Shown piece by piece: positions 8,969 through 17,058 of a DNA stretch of 64,000 nucleotides. The stretch's first letter is position 1. The number at the start of each line of letters is the position of its first letter. The notes under the pieces were generated by a model. The model saw nothing but the letters and a program-made list of their open reading frames with translations. It was not told where the DNA came from and did no database searches. The position numbers and the translations under genes were made by a program. The DNA is from Solwaraspora sp. WMMD1047 (GTDB lineage: Bacteria; Actinomycetota; Actinomycetes; Mycobacteriales; Micromonosporaceae): positions 3,762,501 through 3,826,500 of the forward strand of contig NZ_JARUBL010000001.1 in assembly GCF_029626155.1 (NCBI RefSeq), written 5' to 3'.

Positions 8969-10101
8969 TCGCGTGGCGGACCGGGGAGCCGGCCGACGTG
9001 CTCTCGGTGGCGCAGCTGCCGCCCGATCCGCCACCCGGTCCCGGCCAGGTCCGGATCGCTGTCGAGACCGTCGGGCTGAACTTCCTCGACGTGCTGCTCT
9101 GCCGGGGCGACTACCCGGTCCGGCCGGATCCGCCGATGACGCCCGGGGTCGAGCTGGCCGGCCGGATCGTCGCCGCCGGCCCGGGCATCGACCTCGGGGG
9201 CGGCTCCCACCGCGTGACCGGCTCCCACCCGCTGGGTGGCTCCGATGGCGACAGCGGTTCCGACAACGACGGTGGCTCCGATCTCAGGGCTGGCGCTGAC
9301 CTGGCGGGTGGCTCCGGACTGCGGATCGGTTCCGAGGTGATCGCCTGTCCGGCGCTGCCGCATGGCGCGCTCGGCGAGTCGGTCACCATCGACGCGGACC
9401 TGGTGGTGCCCCGGCCGGCCGGGATCGATCCGGTCGACGCGGCGGCGTTGCCGGTCACCTACCAGACCGCCTGGTGGGCGCTGGAGCGGGCCGGGGTGAC
9501 CGCCGGCGACACCGTGCTCGTGCACGCCGGCGCCGGCGGTGTCGGGATCGCCGTCAGCCAGCTCGCGGTCGCGCGCGGGGCCCGGCTGCTCTGCACCGCG
9601 GGCGGGCCGGAGAAGGCGGCCACCTGCCGCGCCAACGGCGCGGATCTGGTGGTCGACTACCGGAACGAGGACTTCGTGCCGGCCGTGTCGGCGGCCACCG
9701 GCGGCGCCGGGGCGACCGTGGTGATCGACCCGGTCGGCGGTGACGTGCTGGCCCGGTCGCTGGACTGCCTGGCCTTCGAGGGCCGGCTGGTGGCCGTCGG
9801 CGCGGCCGGTGGGAACCCGCCGCCGGTCGACCCGATGCGGCTGATCGCCGCCAACGCCACCCTGGTCGGCCTCTCCTGGGGGTCGGCGTACCCGTGGCAG
9901 CGGCCGGCGCAGGTGCGGGCGGCGTACCGGATGGTGTTCGAGCTCTGTGCGGCCGGCGCGGTGCGGCCGCCGGTCAGCCGGGTGGTCCCGCTCGCGCAGG
10001 CCCCGGCCGCGCTGGCGGACCTGGCGGCCCGGCGCACCGTCGGGAAGATCGTGGTGCGGGTCGCCGGGCCGGGCGACCCCGAGCGGAGGGAACCGGCATG
10101 A
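8956..10101 (+). CDS. NADPH:quinone oxidoreductase-like zinc-independent MDR dehydrogenase
   Basis: 381-aa medium-chain dehydrogenase/reductase, quinone oxidoreductase branch. The GroES-like N-terminal domain has GLNFLDVLLCRGDYP and PGVELAGRIVAAGPGI; the Rossmann domain has HAGAGGVGIAVSQLA around residues 190-204, and the C-terminus has the family's RRTVGKIVVRV. No structural zinc cysteine cluster is visible. GTG 8956 overlaps the previous gene by 13 nt. Oddly, about 40 residues rich in Gly, Ser and Asp (nt about 9193-9330) sit between the VAAGPGIDL and GSEVIACP elements, where relatives have a short turn. Probably a reductive step on an activated alkene or quinone-like intermediate. Confidence 0.85.
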   Translation: MRRLIAWRTGEPADVLSVAQLPPDPPPGPGQVRIAVETVGLNFLDVLLCRGDYPVRPDPPMTPGVELAGRIVAAGPGIDLGGGSHRVTGSHPLGGSDGDSGSDNDGGSDLRAGADLAGGSGLRIGSEVIACPALPHGALGESVTIDADLVVPRPAGIDPVDAAALPVTYQTAWWALERAGVTAGDTVLVHAGAGGVGIAVSQLAVARGARLLCTAGGPEKAATCRANGADLVVDYRNEDFVPAVSAATGGAGATVVIDPVGGDVLARSLDCLAFEGRLVAVGAAGGNPPPVDPMRLIAANATLVGLSWGSAYPWQRPAQVRAAYRMVFELCAAGAVRPPVSRVVPLAQAPAALADLAARRTVGKIVVRVAGPGDPERREPA

Positions 10102-10439
10102 CCGAGAACGCGGCCGCCGCTCAGGGCGGTGACATGGAGCTGTACGACCTGCGGGTCTGCGTGGACCGGATCGAGGGCCGGTCGGTCTGCGGGATGGCCG
10201 TCGGCGACTACTTCGAACTGACCCACAGCGCGCACCTGCGGATCCCGGCGGACCGGCACTTCTGCGTGTACGCCCTCGCGGCGGTGCTGCCGTTCCTGGC
10301 CGCCAAGCAGCGGGACGTGCCGCCGGGCGACTGGCTCGCCCAGGACTCGCTGTTCGCCTGCCCCGACCCGGAGGAGCGGCTGGTGATGCGGGTGGAGCGC
10401 ACCGGCCGCCGGTCGATGAACTCCGCCGACCTGACCTGA
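10098..10439 (+). CDS. TIGR04076 family protein
   Basis: 113-aa protein beginning at ATG 10098 in an ATGA overlap. It shows the pattern of TIGR04076: a first strand MELYDLRVCVDRIEG, VGDYFEL, a central cysteine-containing helix FCVYALAAVLPFLAA, and the CPDPEE motif before a final strand. The conserved cysteines (one before VGD, one in FCVYAL, one in FACPDP) could bind a metal, but this is inference. The family has no established biochemical role; it often occurs in catabolic gene clusters, as here. Confidence 0.75.
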   Translation: MTENAAAAQGGDMELYDLRVCVDRIEGRSVCGMAVGDYFELTHSAHLRIPADRHFCVYALAAVLPFLAAKQRDVPPGDWLAQDSLFACPDPEERLVMRVERTGRRSMNSADLT

Positions 10440-10450
10440 GAGGGGCACTC

Positions 10451-11485
10451 GTGCCGACCGTCGAGATCGGGCTCGGGCTGCAGAGCGACAAGCGGCCCGG
10501 CGACTACGCCCGGCTGGCCCGGCGGGCCGAGGAGTACGGCTTCGACGTGCTCACCGTCTTCGGTGATCTGATGTACCAGCCGCCGATCTTCCCGCTGCTG
10601 GAGATGGCCGCCGCCACCACCCGGGTCCGGCTCGGGCCGGCCTGTCTCAACCCGTACTCGATGGCGCCGTACGAGATCGCCGGCCAGGTCGCGGCGCTCG
10701 ACCTCGCCTCGCACGGGCGGGCCTACCTGGGACTGGCCCGGGGCACCTGGCTCGGCGCGGTCGGCCTCGACCAGCCCCGGCCGCTGACCGCCCTGGCCGA
10801 GGCGGCCGAGGTAGTCTACCGGCTGCTCGGCGGGGACCGGGACGGTTTCGCCGGGCGGGTGTTCCGGCTCGCTCCCGGGACCGCGCTGCGTTACCCGGTG
10901 CACCGCCCGGACCCGCCGCTGCTGCTCGGCGCCTGGGGGCCGCGCGGCGCGGAACTGGCCGGCCGGATCGCCGCCGAGATCAAGGTGGGTGGCAGCGCCA
11001 ACCCGGCGATGGTGCCGGTGGTGCGCGACCGGGTCCGCGCCGGCGCGGAAGCCGCCGGCCGGAGCGCCGAAGACGTCGGGGTGGTGCTGGGCGCGGTGAC
11101 CGTGGTGGACGGCGACGGGGCGGCCGCCCGGGCCCGCGCCCGTACCGAGGTCGCCATGTACCTTGCGGTGGTGGCGGACCTCGACCCGACCGTCGACGTG
11201 CCGGCCGACCTGCTCGACCGGGTCACCGCGCTCGTCGACGCCGGCCGGCACGAGGAGGCCGGCCGGCTCATCCCCGACGACCTGCTCGACCTGTTCGCCT
11301 TCTGCGGTACGCCGGAGCAGGTCGCCGACCGGGCCCAGGCGCTCATCGACGCCGGGGTGCGGCGGGTGGAGTTCGGCACCCCGCACGGACTGACCGACGA
11401 GCGGGGCGTGGACCTACTCGGCACCGAGGTCCTACCGCGGCTGCGCCGCCCGACGTCGACCGCCGAGACCGGGGTACGGCAGTGA
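10451..11485 (+). CDS. LLM class flavin/F420-dependent oxidoreductase
   Basis: 344-aa luciferase-like monooxygenase fold (TIM barrel) protein. The N-terminus VEIGLGLQSDKRPGDYARLARRAEEYGFDVLTVF and the later TTRVRLGPACLNPYSM and GRAYLGLARG segments are characteristic. Actinobacterial relatives commonly use coenzyme F420 rather than FMN. GTG at 10451 has AGAGGGGC just upstream; the gene follows TIGR04076 by 11 nt and overlaps the hydrolase by 4 nt. It probably catalyses an oxidation or reduction in the operon's pathway; cofactor choice cannot be decided from sequence alone. Confidence 0.85.
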   Translation: MPTVEIGLGLQSDKRPGDYARLARRAEEYGFDVLTVFGDLMYQPPIFPLLEMAAATTRVRLGPACLNPYSMAPYEIAGQVAALDLASHGRAYLGLARGTWLGAVGLDQPRPLTALAEAAEVVYRLLGGDRDGFAGRVFRLAPGTALRYPVHRPDPPLLLGAWGPRGAELAGRIAAEIKVGGSANPAMVPVVRDRVRAGAEAAGRSAEDVGVVLGAVTVVDGDGAAARARARTEVAMYLAVVADLDPTVDVPADLLDRVTALVDAGRHEEAGRLIPDDLLDLFAFCGTPEQVADRAQALIDAGVRRVEFGTPHGLTDERGVDLLGTEVLPRLRRPTSTAETGVRQ

Positions 11486-12663
11486 CCGCCCCGGGAACGT
11501 CGTCGCCCGGGGTCACCGCGGCGGGATCGCGGCTGCTGGTGGTCGCCGGACCGGGGCTGGTCGCGGATCGGGAGCTGCTGGCCCGGTTGACCGCCACCGA
11601 GTCCGCGGCTCTCGGCGTACCCGGTCGGTTTGTCGTGGCCGGTGATCTGGGTGAGTTGCGTGACCTGCTTGCGTCGGCCGGCGCCGACCCGGCGGTGGCC
11701 GTGGTGGCGCTGGTCGGGGCGGACCCGACGGCGCGGTCGCTGCTGGCGGCGCCGGGTCCGCACGCGGGGCGTACCGTCTGGTACGACCCGGACGTGACCG
11801 CACCGGTTGCGGTGGCGCCGGGCTCGCGGTGGCTGGCCGGGCGGGGCGTCTGGGGGTTGGCGTGGGCGATCCGGCACGCGGTGCACCGGCTGCGCCGGCC
11901 GGCCCGGCGGATCCGCTACGGCCCAGGCCCCGAGCAGTGGGGTGAGCTGCGGCTGCCGCCGGCCGCCGCAGCGCCGCCGGTGGCCGTGCTGCTGCACGGC
12001 GGCTTCTGGCGGTCGGTCTGGGCGGCGGACCTGATGGACGCGCTCGCGATCGACCTGGCCGACCGCGGTTACGCCGCCTGGAACCTGGAGTACCGCCGCC
12101 CCGACCGGCACGGCTGGGCGGCGACCGTGGCCGATGTGGCTGCCGGTCTCGACGCGCTGGCCGGTCTCGACGTCGAGGTGCTCGACCTTGGCCGGGTGGC
12201 GGTGTTCGGGCACTCGGCCGGCGGGCAGCTCGCGCTGCGACTGGCCGCCGACACCGCGCGGCCGGCCCGGACCGGCGGCAGCGGGCCGGGCGGCGGGGTC
12301 CGGGTCGCGGTCGCGGTCAGTCTGGCCGGCGTGGTGGACCTGACCGAGGGGGACCGGCGTGGCGTCGGCACCGGCGCCGTCGCCGCCGCCCTCGGCGGGG
12401 GGCACGCCGACCGGCCCGAGGTGTACGCCGAAGCCGACCCGATGCGCCGGCTGCCGATCGGCGTGCCGCAGCTCGTCGTTCAGGGCGCCGGCGACGACCT
12501 GGACCTGATCGACTTCAACCGGCGGTACGTGGCCCGTGCCCGCGCCGTCGGCGACGAGGTGGTCTGGCTGGAGCAGCCGGGCGACCACTTCGCGGTGATC
12601 GATCCGGCGGCCGACATCTGGCAGGCCACGCTCGGCGAGCTGGACCAACTGCTCGGCCGCTGA
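11482..12663 (+). CDS. Alpha/beta hydrolase with an N-terminal dehydroquinase-II-like region
   Basis: 393 aa. Residues about 150-390 are an alpha/beta hydrolase: oxyanion-hole HGGFW near 171, nucleophile elbow GHSAGG with Ser245, a candidate acid in the GDDLDLID segment near 337 and DHFAVID with the catalytic His near 370. The first 135 residues are separate: LLVVAGPGLVADRELLARL, a central alternating strand/helix pattern, and GRGVWGLAWAIRHAV, which resembles the fold pattern of type II 3-dehydroquinate dehydratase but lacks recognisable catalytic Tyr and His motifs. It is the last gene of the operon (GTGA overlap at its start) and points at the convergent regulator. The hydrolase call is firm, the N-terminal assignment tentative. 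Confidence 0.85.
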   Translation: MTAPGTSSPGVTAAGSRLLVVAGPGLVADRELLARLTATESAALGVPGRFVVAGDLGELRDLLASAGADPAVAVVALVGADPTARSLLAAPGPHAGRTVWYDPDVTAPVAVAPGSRWLAGRGVWGLAWAIRHAVHRLRRPARRIRYGPGPEQWGELRLPPAAAAPPVAVLLHGGFWRSVWAADLMDALAIDLADRGYAAWNLEYRRPDRHGWAATVADVAAGLDALAGLDVEVLDLGRVAVFGHSAGGQLALRLAADTARPARTGGSGPGGGVRVAVAVSLAGVVDLTEGDRRGVGTGAVAAALGGGHADRPEVYAEADPMRRLPIGVPQLVVQGAGDDLDLIDFNRRYVARARAVGDEVVWLEQPGDHFAVIDPAADIWQATLGELDQLLGR

Positions 12664-12707
12664 TCCGCCGCTGGCGCCCGATAATGAAGTGGGAGTGAAC
12701 AGGCCGG

Positions 12708-13325
12708 TCAGAAGAGCCGTGGGGTGACCACCGACACGACGGTGGTCACCTCGGCGGTGTCGTTGAAGAGCCGGTGCGCCACGTTCGACCGCAGATGGAC
12801 GCTGTCGCCCGGGTAGAGCCGGTGCTCCACCCCGTCGACCTCGTAGAGCAACTCGCCCCGGACCACGTACGCGAACTCCTCACCGGCATGGCCGTACGCC
12901 TCCTCCCGGCGACCGCCGGGGGCGATGTGCACCAGCATCGGCTCCAGCACCAGGTTCGGGCCCCGGTCCGAGAGCATCCGGTAGGTCTGCTGGCCGGAGA
13001 CGTACTGGGTGGCGCCGTTGTCGGCGCGGGTGAGCGTGAAATGCGTCGGCAGCCGGGTGGTCTCCGGTTCGGTGCTGGCCGGCTCGTCGTTGAAGAACTC
13101 CGCCACCGGCCGGTCCAGCGCGGCGGCGACGCTGTTCAGCGCGGTCAGGCCGATCGAGGAGACCCCCCGTTCGACCTGGGAGAGAAAGCCGATCGACAAC
13201 CCGGACCGGCTGGCCAGGCCGCGCAGGGTGAGGCCGCGCTCGGTGCGGAACTGGCGCATCCGGGAACCGACCAGGTCCGGCCGGCCGGCACCATCCGCGG
13301 CAGCGACCCGTTCAGACCTGCGCAC
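12708..13325 (-). CDS. XRE-type regulator with C-terminal cupin
   Basis: 205-aa transcription factor: helix-turn-helix at about residues 20-75 (LRGLASRSGLSIGFLSQVER) and a cupin sensor domain at about 125-195 with EEFAYVVRGEL and YPGDSVHLRSNVAHR. The start chosen is GTG at 13325 because GGAGGT lies 3-9 nt upstream (complement of 13329-13334); a longer frame upstream has no such support. This PuuR/SutR-like class usually senses a small metabolite of the adjacent pathway. It converges on the catabolic operon and is its most likely regulator. Confidence 0.88.
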   Translation of the reverse strand: MRRSERVAAADGAGRPDLVGSRMRQFRTERGLTLRGLASRSGLSIGFLSQVERGVSSIGLTALNSVAAALDRPVAEFFNDEPASTEPETTRLPTHFTLTRADNGATQYVSGQQTYRMLSDRGPNLVLEPMLVHIAPGGRREEAYGHAGEEFAYVVRGELLYEVDGVEHRLYPGDSVHLRSNVAHRLFNDTAEVTTVVSVVTPRLF

Positions 13326-13374
13326 CGGACCTCCCGCGACGGCCGCGCGGCCGGGGGCGGCCGGCGCGAATTCT

Positions 13375-13391
13375 GTTTGATGGTATCGAAC
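13375..13391. promoter_or_regulatory. Dyad GTTTGAT-GGT-ATCGAAC, candidate XRE operator
   Basis: Seven-base arms with one mismatch and a 3-nt centre, lying 50 bp upstream of the XRE-cupin start in an otherwise GC-rich spacer shared with the divergent small gene at 13499. Autoregulatory binding is inferred. Confidence 0.4.
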
Positions 13392-13486
13392 TGGCCCGCC
13401 GCATCGGAAGCCGCTGTCGGCCCGGGTCGCCGATCCGGGCGGCCGGATCAGGCCGCGAACGTCCGCTCCGCGACCGGCCGGTCGCT

Positions 13487-13492
13487 TAGCGT
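13487..13492 (+). promoter_or_regulatory. -10 element TAGCGT, leaderless start
   Basis: TAGCGT followed by 6 nt and the GTG at 13499, so transcription would begin at or next to the start codon. The same arrangement recurs at four other genes in the window. Confidence 0.45.
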
Positions 13493-13498
13493 GGTGGG

Positions 13499-13699
13499 GT
13501 GGATCCATCGGCGGTGTGGCGGGACCAGAACCGTCGTTGGCGGATCGAGGCGTACCGGGCGCCCGACCTCCGGTTCGCCATCTACGCCACCAACGGCACC
13601 ACCGAGTCGGTGCCGCTCTGGCTGCTCGGCATGCCGGCGTTGGCGCGTTGGCTGATGGTGCAGAAAATTGGTCTCGACGACCTGGAAGTGGTCGACTGA
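13499..13699 (+). CDS. Small conserved-type hypothetical protein
   Basis: 66-aa soluble protein (DPSAVWRDQNRRWRIEAY through the Leu-rich PLWLLGMPALARWLMVQ). No family recognised. Rich in Trp/Arg and without a membrane segment. No ribosome binding site, but a well-placed -10 element suggests a leaderless transcript. Divergent from the XRE regulator. Confidence 0.6.
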   Translation: MDPSAVWRDQNRRWRIEAYRAPDLRFAIYATNGTTESVPLWLLGMPALARWLMVQKIGLDDLEVVD

Positions 13700-13716
13700 G
13701 GCGACCGCCGACCGTG

Positions 13717-13768
13717 CCGGTTCAATTCGGGTCAGCCGGTTGAATCCGGCCAGCCGGTTGAATCCGGT
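13717..13768. repeat. 18-bp tandem repeat upstream of the CaCA gene
   Basis: Two near-perfect units starting CAGCCGGTTGAATCC at 13733-13750 and 13751-13768, with a degenerate copy (CCGGTTCAATTCGG) before them at 13717. It lies between the small gene and the exchanger gene; effect unknown. Confidence 0.7.
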
Positions 13769-13788
13769 CAGGTGGGGAAACACGCGCC

Positions 13789-14826
13789 ATGCCGGATGTG
13801 TTGGGCGGGTGGTCGGTCTCGGTGGCGGTCGCGGTCTTCGCGGTCGCCGCCGTGGTGACCGTGGTCGGCAGCACCCGGCTGGTGGCGCTCGGCGACGCGC
13901 TGGCCGACCGGACCGGCTGGGGGGAGGCGCTCTTCGGCGCGGTCTTCTTCGGTCTGGCCACCTCGTTGTCGGGGATCGTGATGACCACCGTGACGGCACT
14001 GGCTGACCAGCCGGAACTCGCCTACGGCAACGCGGTGGGCGGGATCGCCGCCCAGACCACGGCGGTGGCGGTGGCGGACGCCTGCTACCGCCGGGTCAAT
14101 CTGGAACACGCCTCCGCCTCGCTGGCCAACCTGCTGTTCGGGTCCCTGTTGACCGCGATGTTGGCGTTGGCGCTGCTCGGCACGTTCGCGCCGGAGCTGA
14201 CCCTGGCCGGCATCCACCCGGTCTCCGCCGCGCTGGTGGGCTGCTACCTCGGCGGGCTCCGGCTGATCCGGTCGACCGGTGCCCGGCCGTTGTGGGAGGC
14301 GGTGCAGACGCCGGAGACCCGGCCCGACGTACCGCAGGGACACGGCACGCTGGACCTGCGCGCGGTGCCCTGGTTGTGGGGCCGGTTCGCCCTGGTCGGT
14401 GCCGTGGTGGCGGTGGGTGGCTGGGCGATCGCGGTGGCCGCCGGGGACCTGGTGGCGGCCACCGGCCTCTCCGCCGGGTTCGTGGGCGCGGTGTTGATGG
14501 GGGTGGTGAACGCCCTGCCGGAGACGGTGACGGCCATCGCCGCGGTCCGCCGGGGCGCGGTGACCCTGGCGGTCGCCGTGGTCCTCGGCGGCAACTGCCT
14601 CGACGCGCTCAACCTGGTGGTGGGCGATGCGGCGTACCGGGGTGGGTCGCTCTATCACGCGGCCGGCCCGGACGAGCTCTTCGTCACCGGCGCCGGCCTG
14701 CTGATGACCGCGCTCCTCGTCGCCGGCCTGCTGGTCCGCCAGTCCCGGGGCTGGGGCCGCCTCGGCTTCGAGGGAATCGCCCTGCTGGGCACCTATCTGG
14801 TCGTCCTGCTGGTGCTGACGAGGTGA
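13789..14826 (+). CDS. Sodium/calcium exchanger (CaCA) family membrane protein
   Basis: 345-aa integral membrane antiporter with about ten hydrophobic segments. The two alpha-repeats that bind the cations are visible as GEALFGAVFFGLATSLSGIVMTTVTALAD with AYGNAVGGIAAQ (residues about 44-90), and again as GAVLMGVVNALPETVTAIAAVRRG with VVLGGNCLDALNL (about 235-280). The second has the classical acidic PET motif; the first lacks the acidic residue of the usual PEL. It is likely a cation/proton or cation/sodium exchanger. ATG at 13789 follows the tandem repeat; no partner gene is evident. Confidence 0.8.
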   Translation: MPDVLGGWSVSVAVAVFAVAAVVTVVGSTRLVALGDALADRTGWGEALFGAVFFGLATSLSGIVMTTVTALADQPELAYGNAVGGIAAQTTAVAVADACYRRVNLEHASASLANLLFGSLLTAMLALALLGTFAPELTLAGIHPVSAALVGCYLGGLRLIRSTGARPLWEAVQTPETRPDVPQGHGTLDLRAVPWLWGRFALVGAVVAVGGWAIAVAAGDLVAATGLSAGFVGAVLMGVVNALPETVTAIAAVRRGAVTLAVAVVLGGNCLDALNLVVGDAAYRGGSLYHAAGPDELFVTGAGLLMTALLVAGLLVRQSRGWGRLGFEGIALLGTYLVVLLVLTR

Positions 14827-14898
14827 CCGCGGGTCTCGATCGAGGGATGTGTAGCCGATTCGCAATTAACCCGTTATGCAGTGATTAGCGTGGTCCTG

Positions 14899-15078
14899 GT
14901 GAACAACAAGGGATTGCGGACATTTCTGTCAGTGGGCGCCGCCGTCGCCGTGGTGTTCTTCGGTAGTCGCCCCGAAGACGGGGGCGGGGTCACCAACGCG
15001 GTGCTGGTGCTGGCCGCGGCCGCGGGAGTGCTGGTCTGGTTCCTCACCAAGCCCGGCACCGGCAAGCCGGTGAGCTGA
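14899..15078 (+). CDS. Small two-TM hypothetical membrane protein
   Basis: 59 aa from GTG 14899 (an in-frame GTG at 14881 is also possible). Two hydrophobic segments, LRTFLSVGAAVAVVFFG and AVLVLAAAAGVLVWFL, are separated by a short polar turn with RPEDGG. No family recognised and no clear ribosome binding site. The upstream AATTAACCCGTTATG stretch is unusually AT-rich and may hold the promoter. Confidence 0.5.
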   Translation: MNNKGLRTFLSVGAAVAVVFFGSRPEDGGGVTNAVLVLAAAAGVLVWFLTKPGTGKPVS

Positions 15079-15103
15079 CCGGGCCGGCGGGCCGACCACC
15101 TGT

Positions 15104-15688
15104 TCAGCGGCGGCGGTCACCGGCCAGCAGGTGCCAGGTCAACGCCGACACCACGCCGTACGCGAGGTGCGGCGCCAGGTCGGCCAGCCAGTCTGCCCGG
15201 CTCCAGCTGCGCGGATCGGAGATGCCCAGCGCGGTGATGGGTGCGTCGGAGGCCAGCATCGCCGCGGCCCCGAGCAGCGCGGCGGCCGCCGGCACCGGGA
15301 TCCGGCGGCGTCGCAGTGCCGCCGCGAACAGCGCGGAGGTGGCCAGCCCGGTGGCGTAGCCGAGCAGTGGTCCGAGGCCGGACCGGCGGTTCTCCGTCAT
15401 CCGGCTGGGCTGTTCCGAGGCCAGCTCTCCCGCCCGGGCCAGGCCGGCGAGCCGCCGGACCGTCTCCTGCGGGGTCTGGCTGGCCGGCCGCCCACGGACC
15501 GCCATGTCCAGGTAGGACACCGCGTTCAGCGCGGTCGTGCCGGCCGCCCCGGCGAGCAGCCCGTCCATCAGGTCGCGGGCCGGCTTACCGCCCTGACCGC
15601 CGCGGTTCACCGCGACCACCGCTGCCCGCCGCGGTTCGGCGGAATCGGCCCGGCGCCGTGGCCCGCCCAGGGCGTCATCGGGGTTCAC
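15104..15688 (-). CDS. Conserved actinobacterial membrane-associated protein, unknown function
   Basis: 194 aa from GTG 15688, which overlaps the end of the preceding small gene by 14 nt; starts further downstream are possible. After a polar head it has DLMDGLLAGAAGTTALNAVSYLDMAVRGRPAS, a QTPQETVRRLA segment, then glycine/alanine hydrophobic stretches (GLGPLLGYATGLATSALFAAAL, AAALLGAAAMLASD, LAPHLAYGVVSALTWHLL). I recognise the style of a widespread actinobacterial hypothetical but no function. Confidence 0.65.
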   Translation of the reverse strand: MNPDDALGGPRRRADSAEPRRAAVVAVNRGGQGGKPARDLMDGLLAGAAGTTALNAVSYLDMAVRGRPASQTPQETVRRLAGLARAGELASEQPSRMTENRRSGLGPLLGYATGLATSALFAAALRRRRIPVPAAAALLGAAAMLASDAPITALGISDPRSWSRADWLADLAPHLAYGVVSALTWHLLAGDRRR

Positions 15689-15884
15689 CTCGGCCGCGGC
15701 CGCCCTTGGGGCCGCGGCCCCGTTCGCCGCGCAGCACGCCGCGTTGGCCGCGATCCTCCTGCAGGATCCGGTTCGCGACCTCATTGGCCCGCTTGTCCGT
15801 TGCGCGGCCGGAGTTCTCCAGCAGCTTGCGCAGCCGCGCCCGTTCGATGTCGTACGCGTTGCTTCCCGGTCGTGGTCCTGGCAT
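15675..15884 (-). CDS. Small basic hypothetical protein
   Basis: 69 aa from ATG 15884, chosen because GGGAGG lies 7 nt upstream; an in-frame ATG at 15902 is less favoured. The N-terminal half NAYDIERARLRKLLENSGRATDKRANEVANRILQE is a helical, charged stretch, and the C-terminal third is Gly/Arg-rich. It overlaps the following gene by 14 nt, so the two are probably co-transcribed. Function unknown. Confidence 0.65.
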   Translation of the reverse strand: MPGPRPGSNAYDIERARLRKLLENSGRATDKRANEVANRILQEDRGQRGVLRGERGRGPKGGRGRGEPR

Positions 15885-15953
15885 GTCGGCGCCTCCCGTC
15901 ATGTCGGTGCCGTGCGGAGCGCGGTTACCCGCCTGACCGGCGGCTATGCGCCC

Positions 15954-16889
15954 TCAGCGGCCCGAGCGCAGGCCGGCGGCGTCGCGGGCCGGGGCGTCGG
16001 CCCGCTGCCCGTCGGGGCGGTGCACCACCGCGACCGGGCACTGCGCGTGGTGCAGCAGGGCCTGGCTGACCGAGCCGGTGACCAGGCCGGTGAAGCCGCC
16101 GCGTCCGCGCGCGCCCACCACCACCAGCCGCGCGGTCGCGGTCTGGTCGATGAGCGCCGGGGCCGGCCGGCCCCGGATGAGGCGGGGCCGGATGGCCACC
16201 TCCGGGTACCGTCCCCGCCAGCCCGCGACGGATTCGGCCAGCAGCCGCTCCTCGTCCGACCGCAGCTCGTCGACGTCGTAGACCAGCAGCAGCATGTCGC
16301 CGGCGCCGGCGGAGACCGGGTGGTTGAAGGCGTGTACGGCCACCAGGTCGGTGCCGTGCAGCGCCGCCTCCTCGACGGCGAACCCGACCGCGAGTTCGGA
16401 CAGCTCCGAGCCGTCCACGCCGACCACCACCGGGCCGCTCGGGTCGTCGCGGCCCCGTACCACCAGGACCGGGCAGGCGGCGTGGCCGGACACCTGCACC
16501 GCGACCGATCCGACGATCAGGCCGCTGAATCCGCCCAGGCCGCGGTCGCCGAGGACGAGCAGGGCGGCCTTCGGTGACTCGCCCAGCATCGCCTCGGCCG
16601 GTTCGCCCTCGGCGATGCCGCCGGTGACGTCCAGGTCGGGAGCCGCCGCGCGGGCCTCGGCGATCGCCCTGGCCACGATCCGCTCGGCCTCGTAGCGGGG
16701 TCCACCGTCGAGCGGTCCCGCGGGCGCGGGACTGGCCGGCATGTTCCGTCGCGGCCAGCCGAGCGCGTGCACCACCCGCAGCGGCCGTTGCCGGACGGTG
16801 GCCTCGGTCGCGGCGACCCGGACGGCGCGCAGTGCGTCGGCGGAGCCGTCCACCCCGACGACGACGGCCGCGCCGCTGGCTGTGCTCAT
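15954..16889 (-). CDS. Double-domain universal stress protein
   Basis: 311 aa with two UspA domains (about 8-146 and 150-295). Each carries the ATP-binding G-2X-G-9X-G(S/T) motif: GDRGLGGFSGLIVGSV in the first and GARGRGGFTGLVTGSV in the second, plus the start strand VVVGVDGS. Mycobacterial relatives of this architecture respond to hypoxia and NO. It is divergent from xdhC and probably monocistronic. Start ATG 16889 has AAGGG upstream. Confidence 0.9.
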   Translation of the reverse strand: MSTASGAAVVVGVDGSADALRAVRVAATEATVRQRPLRVVHALGWPRRNMPASPAPAGPLDGGPRYEAERIVARAIAEARAAAPDLDVTGGIAEGEPAEAMLGESPKAALLVLGDRGLGGFSGLIVGSVAVQVSGHAACPVLVVRGRDDPSGPVVVGVDGSELSELAVGFAVEEAALHGTDLVAVHAFNHPVSAGAGDMLLLVYDVDELRSDEERLLAESVAGWRGRYPEVAIRPRLIRGRPAPALIDQTATARLVVVGARGRGGFTGLVTGSVSQALLHHAQCPVAVVHRPDGQRADAPARDAAGLRSGR

Positions 16890-17058
16890 GTGCGGGCACC
16901 CTTCTGCCTGCCGGTCCGCCCGACCGGACCGACCGCCGGTGACCGGGGTGAGCACCCAGTATCGCCGCCGTCGCGGCCGGGCGGGGCCGAACGCCCGTCT
17001 CTGGTACTCGGCCGGCCGGGCTGCCAGGGTTGGGTACCGAGCGGCGAGGAGGTCGGGC

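Noticed and set aside
7939-10491. 850-codon antisense frame across the amidohydrolase to TIGR04076 genes
   Set aside because: Runs opposite to several well-supported overlapping genes and reads as Arg/Pro/Ala-rich filler.
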